Assembly: GCA_958299035.1 (NCBI GenBank)
Contig: CATQJL010000168.1
Location: forward strand, 1-64,000
Direction: 5' to 3'
Length of the DNA: 64,000 nucleotides
Origin: Cylicocyclus nassatus
Lineage: Eukaryota; Nematoda; Chromadorea; Rhabditida; Strongylidae
Below the pieces are notes generated by a model that made no database searches, had not been told where the DNA came from, and worked only from the letters and a program-made list of their open reading frames with translations. This document shows, one piece after another, positions 45,700 through 57,095 of the stretch. The translations under genes and the position numbers were made by a program. Each line of letters begins with the position of its first letter. Position 1 is the stretch's first letter.

Positions 45700-48600
45700 G
45701 CGAGTGTCAAGGCCTACGAGCGAGTGTCAAGGCCTACGAGCGAGTGTCAAGGCCTACGAGTGAGTGTCAAGGCCTACGAGCGAGTGTCAAGGCCTACGAG
45801 CGAGTGTCAAGGCCTACGAGCGAGTGTCAAGGCCTACGAGTGAGTGTCAAGGCCTACGAGCGAGTGTCAAGGCCTACGAGCGAGTGAGTGTCAAAGCCTA
45901 CGAGCGAGTGTCAAGGCCTACGAGCGAGTGTTAAGGCCTACGAGTGAGAGTCAAGGCCTACGAGCGAGTGTCAAGGCCTACGAGCGAGTGTCAAGGCCTA
46001 CGAGCGAGTGTCAAGGCCTACGAGTGAGTGTCAAGGCCTACGAGCGAGTGTCAAGGCCTACGAGCGAGTGAGTGTCAAAGCCTACGAGCGAGTGTCAAGG
46101 CCTACGAGCGAGTGTTAAGGCCTACGAGTGAGAGTCAAGGCCTACGAGCGAGTGTCAAGACCTACGAGCGAGTGTCAAGGCCTACGAGCGAGTGTCAAGG
46201 CCTACAAGTGAGTGTCAAAGCCTACGAGCGAGTGTCAAGGCCTACGAGCGAGTGTCAAAGCCTACGAGTGAGTGTCAAGGCCTACGAATGAGTGTCAAGG
46301 CCTACAAGTGAGTGTCAAAGCCTACGAGTGAGAGTCAAGGCCTACGAGCGAGTGTCAAGACCTACGAGCGAGTGTCAAGGCCTACGAGCGAGTGTCAAGG
46401 CCTACAAGTGAGTGTCAAAGCCTACGAGCGAGTGTCAAGGCCTACGAGCGAGTGTCAAGGCCTACGAGCGAGTGTCAAGGCCTACGAGCGAGTGTCAAAG
46501 CCTACGAGTGAGTGTCAAGGCCTACGAGCGAGTGTCAAGGCCTACAAGTGAGTGTCAAAGCCTACGAGCGAGTGTCAAGGCCTACGAGCGAGTGTCAAAG
46601 CCTACGAGTGAGTGTCAAGGCCTACGAATGAGTGTCAAGGCCTACGAATGAGTGTCAAGGCCTACGAGCGAGTGTCAAGGCCTACGAGTGAGTGTCAAGG
46701 CCTACGAGCGAGTGTCAAGGCCTACGAGTGAGTGTCAAGGCCTACGAGCGAGTGTCAAGGCCTACGAGCGAGTGTCAAGGCCTACGAGCGAGTGTCAAGG
46801 CCTACGAGTGAGTGTCAAGGCCTACGAGCGAGTGTCAAGGCCTACGAGCGAGTGAGTGTCAAAGCCTACGAGCGAGTGTCAAGGCCTACGAGCGAGTGTT
46901 AAGGCCTACGAGTGAGAGTCAAGGCCTACGAGCGAGTGTCAAGGCCTACGAGCGAGTGTCAAGGCCTACGAGCGAGTGTCAAGGCCTACGAGTGAGTGTC
47001 AAGGCCTACGAGCGAGTGTCAAGGCCTACGAGCGAGTGAGTGTCAAAGCCTACGAGCGAGTGTCAAGGCCTACGAGCGAGTGTTAAGGCCTACGAGTGAG
47101 AGTCAAGGCCTACGAGCGAGTGTCAAGACCTACGAGCGAGTGTCAAGGCCTACGAGCGAGTGTCAAGGCCTACAAGTGAGTGTCAAAGCCTACGAGCGAG
47201 TGTCAAGGCCTACGAGCGAGTGTCAAAGCCTACGAGTGAGTGTCAAGGCCTACGAATGAGTGTCAAGGCCTACGAATGAGTGTCAAGGCCTACGAGCGAG
47301 TGTCAAGGCCTACGAGTGAGTGTCAAGGCCTACGAGCGAGTGTCAAGGCCTACGAGCGAGTGTCAAGGCCTACGAGCGAGTGTCAAGGCCTACGAGCGAG
47401 TGTCAAGGCCTACGAGCGAGTGTCAAGGCCTACGGGTGAGTGTCAAGGCCTACGAGCGAGTGTCAAGGCCTACGAGCGAGTGTCAAGGCCTACGAGTGAG
47501 TGTCAAGGCCTACGAGCGAGTGTCAAGGCCTACGAGCGAGTGTCAAGGCCTACGGGTGAGTGTCAAGGCCTACGAGCGAGTGTCAAGGCCTACGAGTGAG
47601 TGTCAAGGCCTACGAGTGAGTGTCAAGGCCTACGAGTGAGTGTCAAGGCCTACGAGTGAGTGTCAAGGCCTACGAGCGAGTGTCAAGGCCTACGAGCGAG
47701 TGTCAAAGCCTACGAGCGAGTGTCAAAGCCTACGAGCGAGTGTCATGCCTACGAGCGAGTGTCAAGGCCTACGAGCGAGTGTCAAGGCCTACGAGCGAGT
47801 GTCAAGGCCTACGAGTGAGTGTCAAGGCCTACGAGTGAGTGTCAAGGCCTACGAGTGAGTGTCAAGGCCTACGAGTGAGTGTCAAGGCCTACGAGCGAGT
47901 GTCAAGGCCTACGAATGAGAGTCAAGGCCTACGAGCGAGTGTCAAGGCCTACGAGCGAGTGTCAAGGCCTACGAGCGAGTGTCAAAGCCTACGAGCGAGT
48001 GTCAAGGCCTACGAGCGAGTGTCAAGGCCTACGAGCGAGTGTCAAGGCCTACGAGCGAGTGTCAAGGCCTACGAGCGAGTGAGTGTCAAAGCCTACGAGC
48101 GAGTGTCAAGGCCTACGAGCGAGTGTTAAGGCCTACGAGTGAGAGTCAAGGCCTACGAGCGAGTGTCAAGACCTACGAGCGAGTGTCAAAGCCTACGAGC
48201 GAGTGTCAAGGCCTACGAGCGAGTGTCAAGGCCTACGAGTGAGTGTCAAGGCCTACGAGTGAGTGTCAAGGCCTACGAGTGAGTGTCAAGGCCTACGAGC
48301 GAGTGTCAAGGCCTACGAGCGAGTGTCAAAGCCTACGAGCGAGTGTCAAGACCTACGAGCGAGTGTCAAGGCCTACGAGCGAGTGTCAAGGCCTACGAGC
48401 GAGTGTCAAGGCCTACGAGTGAGTGTCAAGGCCTACGAGCGAGTGTCAAGGCCTACGAGCGAGTGTCAAGGCCTACGAGCGAGTGTCAAGGCCTACGAGT
48501 GAGTGTCAAGGCCTACGAGCGAGTGTCAAGGCCTACGAGCGAGTGAGTGTCAAAGCCTACGAGCGAGTGTCAAGGCCTACGAGCGAGTGTTAAGGCCTAC

Positions 48601-49314
48601 GAGTGAGAGTCAAGGCCTACGAGCGAGTGTCAAGGCCTACGAGCGAGTGTCAAGGCCTACGAGCGAGTGTCAAGGCCTACGAGTGAGTGTCAAGGCCTAC
48701 GAGCGAGTGTCAAGGCCTACGAGCGAGTGAGTGTCAAAGCCTACGAGCGAGTGTCAAGGCCTACGAGCGAGTGTTAAGGCCTACGAGTGAGAGTCAAGGC
48801 CTACGAGCGAGTGTCAAGACCTACGAGCGAGTGTCAAGGCCTACGAGCGAGTGTCAAGGCCTACAAGTGAGTGTCAAAGCCTACGAGCGAGTGTCAAGGC
48901 CTACGAGCGAGTGTCAAAGCCTACGAGTGAGTGTCAAGGCCTACGAATGAGTGTCAAGGCCTACAAGTGAGTGTCAAAGCCTACGAGTGAGAGTCAAGGC
49001 CTACGAGCGAGTGTCAAGACCTACGAGCGAGTGTCAAGGCCTACGAGCGAGTGTCAAGGCCTACAAGTGAGTGTCAAAGCCTACGAGCGAGTGTCAAGGC
49101 CTACGAGCGAGTGTCAAGGCCTACGAGCGAGTGTCAAGGCCTACGAGCGAGTGTCAAAGCCTACGAGTGAGTGTCAAGGCCTACGAGCGAGTGTCAAGGC
49201 CTACAAGTGAGTGTCAAAGCCTACGAGCGAGTGTCAAGGCCTACGAGCGAGTGTCAAAGCCTACGAGTGAGTGTCAAGGCCTACGAATGAGTGTCAAGGC
49301 CTACGAGTGAGTGT
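45700..49314 (+). repeat. Block duplicated at 2,659-bp offset
   Basis: About 45700-46655 recurs at about 48359-49314. Matching runs start at 45844/48503, 46028/48687, 46312/48971 and 46412/49071 and translate identically. Both copies contain the 184-bp doublet and an unusual pair of tacaag...caaag units separated by gagag and caagacc units. Sequence between the two copies (about 46655-48359) is a different monomer arrangement containing another doublet at 46812/46996. Confidence 0.83.
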
Positions 49315-50069
49315 CAAGGCCTACGAGCGAGTGTCAAGGCCTACGAGCGAGTGTCAAGGCCTACGAGCGAGTGTCAAGGCCTACGAGTGAGTGTCAAGGC
49401 CTACGAGCGAGTGTCAAGGCCTACGAGCGAGTGAGTGTCAAAGCCTACGAGCGAGTGTCAAGGCCTACGAGCGAGTGTTAAGGCCTACGAGTGAGAGTCA
49501 AGGCCTACGAGCGAGTGTCAAGGCCTACGAGCGAGTGTCAAGGCCTACGAGCGAGTGTCAAGGCCTACGAGTGAGTGTCAAGGCCTACGAGCGAGTGTCA
49601 AGGCCTACGAGCGAGTGAGTGTCAAAGCCTACGAGCGAGTGTCAAGGCCTACGAGCGAGTGTCAAAGCCTACGAGTGAGTGTCAAGGCCTACGAATGAGT
49701 GTCAAGGCCTACGAATGAGTGTCAAGGCCTACGAGCGAGTGTCAAGGCCTACGAGTGAGTGTCAAGGCCTACGAGCGAGTGTCAAGGCCTACGAGTGAGT
49801 GTCAAGGCCTACGAGCGAGTGTCAAGGCCTACGAGCGAGTGTCAAGGCCTACGAGCGAGTGTCAAGGCCTACGAGTGAGTGTCAGGGCCTACGAGCGAGT
49901 GTCAAGGCCTACGAGCGAGTGAGTGTCAAAGCCTACGAGCGAGTGTCAAGGCCTACAAGTGAGTGTCAAAGCCTACGAGCGAGTGTCAAGGCCTACGAGC
50001 GAGTGTCAAGGCCTACGAGCGAGTGTCAAGGCCTACGAGCGAGTGTCAAAGCCTACGAGTGAGTGTCAA

Positions 50070-53000
50070 GGCCTACGAGCGAGTGTCAAGGCCTACGAGT
50101 GAGTGTCAAGGCCTACGAGTGAGTGTCAAGGCCTACGAGTGAGTGTCAAGGCCTACGAGTGAGTGTCAAGGCCTACGAGCGAGTGTCAAGGCCTACGAAT
50201 GAGAGTCAAGGCCTACGAGCGAGTGTCAAGGCCTACGAGCGAGTGTCAAGGCCTACGAGCGAGTGTCAAAGCCTACGAGCGAGTGTCAAGGCCTACGAGC
50301 GAGTGTCAAGGCCTACGAGCGAGTGTCAAGGCCTACGAGTGAGTGTCAAGGCCTACGAGTCAAGGCCTACGAGCGAGTGTCAAGGCCTACGAGCGACTGT
50401 CAAGGCCTACGAGTGAGTGTCAAGGCCTACGAGCGAGTGTTAAGGCCTACGAGTGAGAGTCAAGGCCTACGAGCGACTGTCAAGGCCTACGAGCGAGTGT
50501 CAAGGCCTACGGGTGAGTGTCAAGGCCTACGAGCGAGTGTCAAGGCCTACGAGTGAGTGTCAAGGCTTAAGAGTGAGTGTCAAAGCCTACGAGCGAGTGT
50601 CAAGGCCTACGAGCGAGTGTCAAGGCCTACGAGCGAGTGTCATGCCTACGAGCGAGTGTCAAGGCCTACGAGCGAGTGTCAAGGCCTACGAGCGAGTGTC
50701 AAGGCCTACGAGTGAGTGTCAAGGCCTACGAGTGAGTGTCAAGGCCTACGAGTGAGTGTCAAGGCCTACGAGCGAGTGTCAAGGCCTACGAGTGAGTGTC
50801 AAAACCTACGAGCGAGTGTCAAGGCCTACGAGTGAGTGTCAAGGCCTACGAATGAGTGTCAAGGCCTACGAATGAGAGTCAAGGCCTACGAGCGAGTGTC
50901 AAAGCCTACGAGCGAGTGTCAAGGCCTACGAGCGAGTGTCAAGGCCTACGAGCGAGTGTCAAGGCCTACGGGTGAGTGTCAAGGCCTACGAGCGAGTGTC
51001 AAGGCCTACGAGCGAGTGTCAAGGCCTACGAGCGACTGTCAAGGCCTACGAGCGAGTGTCAAGGCCTACGAGCGAGTGTCAAGGCCTACGGGTGAGTGTC
51101 AAGGCCTACGAGCGAGTGTCAAGGCCTACGAGTGAGTGTCAAGGCCTACGAGTGAGTGTCAAGGCCTACGAGTGAGTGTCAAGGCCTACGAGTGAGTGTC
51201 AAGGCCTACGAGCGAGTGTCAAGGCCTACGAGCGAGTGTCAAAGCCTACGAGCGAGTGTCAAGGCCTACGAGCGAGTGTCATGCCTACGAGCGAGTGTCA
51301 AGGCCTACGAGCGAGTGTCAAGGCCTACGAGCGAGTGTCAAGGCCTACGAGTGAGTGTCAAGGCCTACGAGTGAGTGTCAAGGCCTACGAGTGAGTGTCA
51401 AGGCCTACGAGCGAGTGTCAAGGCCTACGAATGAGAGTCAAGGCCTACGAGCGAGTGTCAAGGCCTACGAGCGAGTGTCAAGGCCTACGAGCGAGTGTCA
51501 AAGCCTACGAGCGAGTGTCAAGGCCTACGAGCGAGTGTCAAGGCCTACGAGCGAGTGTCAAGGCCTACGAATGAGTGTCAAGGCCTACGAGCGAGTGTCA
51601 AGGCCTACGAGCGAGTGTCAAGGCCTACGAGCGACTGTCAAGGCCTACGAGTGAGTGTCAAGGCCTACGAGCGAGTGTTAAGGCCTACGAGTGAGAGTCA
51701 AGGCCTACGAGCGACTGTCAAGGCCTACGAGCGAGTGTCAAGGCCTACGGGTGAGTGTCAAGGCCTACGAGCGAGTGTCAAGGCCTACGAGTGAGTGTCA
51801 AGGCTTACGAGTGAGTGTCAAGGCCTACGAGCGAGTGTCAAGGCCTACGAGCGAGTGTCAAGGCCTACGAGCGAGTGTCAAAGCCTACGAGCGAGTGTCA
51901 AGGCCTACGAGCGAGTGTCAAGGCCTACGAGCGAGTGTCAAGGCCTACGAGTGAGTGTCAAGGCCTACGAGCGAGTGTCAAGGCCTACGAGCGAGTGTCA
52001 AGGCCTACGAGCGACTGTCAAGGCCTACGAGTGAGTGTCAAGGCCTACGAGCGAGTGTTAAGGCCTACGAGTGAGAGTCAAGGCCTACGAGCGACTGTCA
52101 AGGCCTACGAGCGAGTGTCAAGGCCTACGAGCGAGTGTCAAGGCCTACGAGTGAGTGTCAAGGCCTACGAGCGAGTGTCAAGGCCTACGAGTGAGTGTCA
52201 AGGCCTACGAGCGAGTGTCAAGGCCTACGAGTGAGTGTCAAGGCCTACGAGCGAGTGTCAAGGCCTACGAGCGAGTGTCAAGGCCTACGAGCGAGTGTCA
52301 AGGCCTACGAGTGAGTGTCAAGGCCTACGAGTGAGTGTCAAGGCCTACGAGTGAGTGTCAAGGCCTACGAGTGAGTGTCAAGGCCTACGAGCGAGTGTCA
52401 AGACCTACGAATGAGAGTCAAGGCCTACGAGCGAGTGTCAAGGCCTACGAGCGAGTGTCAAGGCCTACGAGCGAGTGTCAAAGCCTACGAGCGAGTGTCA
52501 AGGCCTACGAGCGAGTGTCAAGGCCTACGAGCGAGTGTCAAGGCCTACGAGTGAGTGTCAAGGCCTACGAGTCAAGGCCTACGAGCGAGTGTCAAGGCCT
52601 ACGAGCGACTGTCAAGGCCTACGAGTGAGTGTCAAGGCCTACGAGCGAGTGTTAAGGCCTACGAGTGAGAGTCAAGGCCTACGAGCGACTGTCAAGGCCT
52701 ACGAGCGAGTGTCAAGGCCTACGGGTGAGTGTCAAGGCCTACGAGCGAGTGTCAAGGCCTACGAGTGAGTGTCAAGGCTTAAGAGTGAGTGTCAAAGCCT
52801 ACGAGCGAGTGTCAAGGCCTACGAGCGAGTGTCAAGGCCTACGAGCGAGTGTCATGCCTACGAGCGAGTGTCAAGGCCTACGAGCGAGTGTCAAGGCCTA
52901 CGAGCGAGTGTCAAGGCCTACGAGTGAGTGTCAAGGCCTACGAGTGAGTGTCAAGGCCTACGAGTGAGTGTCAAGGCCTACGAGTGAGTGTCAAGGCCTA

Positions 53001-55265
53001 CGAGCGAGTGTCAAGGCCTACGAGCGAGTGTCAAAGCCTACGAGCGAGTGTCAAGGCCTACGAGCGAGTGTCATGCCTACGAGCGAGTGTCAAGGCCTAC
53101 GAGCGAGTGTCAAGGCCTACGAGCGAGTGTCAAGGCCTACGAGTGAGTGTCAAGGCCTACGAGTGAGTGTCAAGGCCTACGAGTGAGTGTCAAGGCCTAC
53201 GAGTGAGTGTCAAGGCCTACGAGCGAGTGTCAAGGCCTACGAATGAGAGTCAAGGCCTACGAGCGAGTGTCAAGGCCTACGAGCGAGTGTCAAGGCCTAC
53301 GAGCGAGTGTCAAAGCCTACGAGCGAGTGTCAAGGCCTACGAGCGAGTGTCAAGGCCTACGAGCGAGTGTCAAGGCCTACGAGTGAGTGTCAAGGCCTAC
53401 GAGTCAAGGCCTACGAGCGAGTGTCAAGGCCTACGAGCGACTGTCAAGGCCTACGAGTGAGTGTCAAGGCCTACGAGCGAGTGTTAAGGCCTACGAGTGA
53501 GAGTCAAGGCCTACGAGCGACTGTCAAGGCCTACGAGCGAGTGTCAAGGCCTACGGGTGAGTGTCAAGGCCTACGAGTGAGTGTCAAGGCCTACGAGTGA
53601 GTGTCAAGGCTTAAGAGTGAGTGTCAAAGCCTACGAGCGAGTGTCAAGGCCTACGAGCGAGTGTCAAGGCCTACGAGCGAGTGTCATGCCTACGAGCGAG
53701 TGTCAAGGCCTACGAGCGAGTGTCAAGGCCTACGAGCGAGTGTCAAGGCCTACGAGTGAGTGTCAAGGCCTACGAGTGAGTGTCAAGGCCTACGAGTGAG
53801 TGTCAAGGCCTACGAGCGAGTGTCAAGGCCTACGAGTGAGTGTCAAAACCTACGAGCGAGTGTCAAGGCCTACGAGTGAGTGTCAAGGCCTACGAATGAG
53901 TGTCAAGGCCTACGAATGAGAGTCAAGGCCTACGAGCGAGTGTCAAAGCCTACGAGCGAGTGTCAAGGCCTACGAGCGAGTGTCAAGGCCTACGAGCGAG
54001 TGTCAAGGCCTACGGGTGAGTGTCAAGGCCTACGAGCGAGTGTCAAGGCCTACGAGCGAGTGTCAAGGCCTACGAGCGACTGTCAAGGCCTACGAGCGAG
54101 TGTCAAGGCCTACGAGCGAGTGTCAAGGCCTACGGGTGAGTGTCAAGGCCTACGAGCGAGTGTCAAGGCCTACGAGTGAGTGTCAAGGCCTACGAGTGAG
54201 TGTCAAGGCCTACGAGTGAGTGTCAAGGCCTACGAGTGAGTGTCAAGGCCTACGAGCGAGTGTCAAGGCCTACGAGCGAGTGTCAAAGCCTACGAGCGAG
54301 TGTCAAGGCCTACGAGCGAGTGTCATGCCTACGAGCGAGTGTCAAGGCCTACGAGCGAGTGTCAAGGCCTACGAGCGAGTGTCAAGGCCTACGAGTGAGT
54401 GTCAAGGCCTACGAGTGAGTGTCAAGGCCTACGAGTGAGTGTCAAGGCCTACGAGCGAGTGTCAAGGCCTACGAATGAGAGTCAAGGCCTACGAGCGAGT
54501 GTCAAGGCCTACGAGCGAGTGTCAAGGCCTACGAGCGAGTGTCAAAGCCTACGAGCGAGTGTCAAGGCCTACGAGCGAGTGTCAAGGCCTACGAGCGAGT
54601 GTCAAGGCCTACGAGTGAGTGTCAAGGCCTACGAGCGAGTGTCAAGGCCTACGAGCGAGTGTCAAGGCCTACGAGCGACTGTCAAGGCCTACGAGTGAGT
54701 GTCAAGGCCTACGAGCGAGTGTTAAGGCCTACGAGTGAGAGTCAAGGCCTACGAGCGACTGTCAAGGCCTACGAGCGAGTGTCAAGGCCTACGGGTGAGT
54801 GTCAAGGCCTACGAGCGAGTGTCAAGGCCTACGAGTGAGTGTCAAGGCTTACGAGTGAGTGTCAAGGCCTACGAGCGAGTGTCAAGGCCTACGAGCGAGT
54901 GTCAAGGCCTACGAGCGAGTGTCAAAGCCTACGAGCGAGTGTCAAGGCCTACGAGCGAGTGTCAAGGCCTACGAGCGAGTGTCAAGGCCTACGAGTGAGT
55001 GTCAAGGCCTACGAGCGAGTGTCAAGGCCTACGAGCGAGTGTCAAGGCCTACGAGCGACTGTCAAGGCCTACGAGTGAGTGTCAAGGCCTACGAGCGAGT
55101 GTTAAGGCCTACGAGTGAGAGTCAAGGCCTACGAGCGACTGTCAAGGCCTACGAGCGAGTGTCAAGGCCTACGAGCGAGTGTCAAGGCCTACGAGTGAGT
55201 GTCAAGGCCTACGAGCGAGTGTCAAGGCCTACGAGTGAGTGTCAAGGCCTACGAGCGAGTGTCAA
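50070..55265 (+). repeat. Higher-order block repeated at 3,044-bp offset
   Basis: About 50070-52221 recurs at 53114-55265, with matching runs at 50123/53167, 50836/53880, 51156/54200, 51495/54539, 51691/54735 and 51815/54859. The first part is present a third time at 52335 (2,212 bp from the first and 832 bp before the third). The 14-bp deleted unit is present in all three copies (50359, 52571, 53403). It is lacking at the equivalent place in otherwise similar blocks at 51575 and 54619, so it is a derived marker for this lineage. A caagacc unit near 52401 and a gagtgag/gagcgag change near 53575 separate the copies. Confidence 0.83.
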
Positions 55266-56460
55266 GGCCTACGAGCGAGTGTCAAGGCCTACGAGTGAGT
55301 GTCAAGGCCTACGAGCGAGTGTCAAGGCCTACGAGCGAGTGTCAAGGCCTACGAGTGAGTGTCAAGGCCTACGAGCGAGTGTCAAGGCCTACGAGCGAGT
55401 GTCAAGGCCTACGGGTGAGTGTCAAGGCCTACGAGCGAGTGTCAAGGCCTACGAGTGAGTGTCAAGGCTTACGAGTGAGTGTCAAGGCCTACGAGTGAGT
55501 GTCAAGGCATACGAGCGAGTGTCAAGGCCTACGAGTGAGTGTCAAGGCCTACGAGCGAGTGTCAAGGCCTACGAGTGAGTGTCAAGGCCTACGAGTGAGT
55601 GTCAAGGCCTACGAGTGAGTGTCAAGGCCTACGAGCGAGTGTCAAGGCCTACGAGCGAGTGTCAAGGCCTACGAGTGAGTGTCAAGGCCTACGAGCGAGT
55701 GTCAAGGCCTACGAATGAGAGTCAAGGCCTACGAGCGAGTGTCAAGGCCTACGAGCGAGTGTCAAGGCCTACGAGCGAGTGTCAAAGCCTACGAGCGAGT
55801 GTCAAGGCCTACGAGCGAGTGTCAAGGCCTACGAGCGAGTGTCAAGGCCTACGAGTGAGTGTCAAGGCCTACGAGCGAGTGTCAAGGCCTACGAGCGAGT
55901 GTCAAGGCCTACGAGCGACTGTCAAGGCCTACGAGTGAGTGTCAAGGCCTACGAGCGAGTGTTAAGGCCTACGAGTGAGAGTCAAGGCCTACGAGCGACT
56001 GTCAAGGCCTACGAGCGAGTGTCAAGGCCTACGAGCGAGTGTCAAGGCCTACGAGTGAGTGTCAAGGCCTACGAGCGAGTGTCAAGGCCTACGAGTGAGT
56101 GTCAAGGCCTACGAGCGAGTGTCAAGGCCTACGAGCGAGTGTCAAGGCCTACGAGTGAGTGTCAAGGCCTACGAGCGAGTGTCAAGGCCTACGAGCGAGT
56201 GTCAAGGCCTACGAGTGAGTGTCAAGGCCTACGAGCGAGTGTCAAGGCCTACGAGCGAGTGTCAAGGCCTACGGGTGAGTGTCAAGGCCTACGAGCGAGT
56301 GTCAAGGCCTACGAGTGAGTGTCAAGGCCTACGAGTGAGTGTCAAGGCCTACGAGTGAGTGTCAAGGCCTACGAGCGAGTGTCAAGGCCTACGAGTGAGT
56401 GTCAAGGCCTACGAGCGAGTGTCAAGGCCTACGAGTGAGTGTCAAGGCCTACGAGTGAGT
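54919..56460 (+). repeat. Block duplicated at 860-bp offset
   Basis: About 54919-55600 recurs at about 55779-56460 (43 monomers apart). Shared order includes caaag, gactg, gttaagg, gagag and gactg units, then a T-C-C monomer rhythm ending in cgggtgag. The identical run 55199-55458 matches 56059-56318. Differences include ggctta near 55467 against ggccta near 56327. The same block is seen a third time at about 57,807-58,380 beyond the internal adapter. Confidence 0.8.
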
Positions 56461-57069
56461 GTCAAGGCCTACGAGTGAGTGTCAAGGCCTACGAGTGAGT
56501 GTCAAGGCCTACGAGCGAGTGTCAAGGCCTACGAGTGAGTGTCAAGGCCTACGAGCGAGTGTCAAGGCCTACGAGCGAGTGTCAAAGCCTACGAGCGAGT
56601 GTCAAGGCCTACGAGCGAGTGTCAAGGCCTACGAGTGAGTGTCAAGGCCTACGAGCGAGTGTCAAGGCCTACGAGCGAGTGTCAAGGCCTACGAGTGAGT
56701 GTCAAGGCCTACGAGCGAGTGTCAAGGCCTACGAGCGAGTGTCAAGGCCTACGAGTGAGTGTCAAGGCCTACGAGCGAGTGTCAAGGCCTACGAGCGAGT
56801 GTCAAGGCCTACGAGTGAGTGTCAAGGCCTACGAGCGAGTGTCAAGGCCTACGAGCGAGTGTCAAGGCCTACGGGTGAGTGTCAAGGCCTACGAGCGAGT
56901 GTCAAGGCCTACGAGTGAGTGTCAAGGCTTACGAGTGAGTGTCAAGGCCTACGAGTGAGTGTCAAGGCCTACGAGCGAGTGTCAAGGCCTACGAGTGAGT
57001 GTCAAGGCCTACGAGCGAGTGTCAAGGCCTACGAGTGAGTGTCAAGGCCTACGAGTGAGTGTCAAGGCC

Positions 57070-57095
57070 AGTACTCTGCGTTGATACCACTGCTT
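57070..57095 (-). other. Internal synthetic adapter (reverse complement)
   Basis: Twenty-six bases starting AGTACTCTGCG and ending CACTGCTT are the exact reverse complement of bases 1-26. They sit between gtcaaggcc and cctacgag, so 26 adapter bases plus a repeated cc break the array phase. The 162 bp before the adapter (56908-57069) have the same monomer order as the 162 bp after it (57096-57257). The scar is not biological. It indicates an untrimmed read end incorporated into the assembly, with a small false duplication at the join, or a chimeric molecule. Confidence 0.97.

Larger units (their letters stand above)
45120..57069 (+). repeat. 20-bp tandem satellite array, middle arm
   Basis: The array resumes in the same orientation and in register with the left arm, about 600 units. 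It uses the same variant monomers and the same 184-bp doublets as domain II, so it is one array cut by the transposon. Distinctive features are units with gactg (from about 50396), 19-bp catgcc units (near 47745, 50640, 51291, 52853, 53074, 53686, 54326), ggcttaag units (near 50567, 52779, 53611), and 14-bp units in which cgag runs straight into tcaagg (near 50359, 52571, 53403). No gene is supported. Confidence 0.96.
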
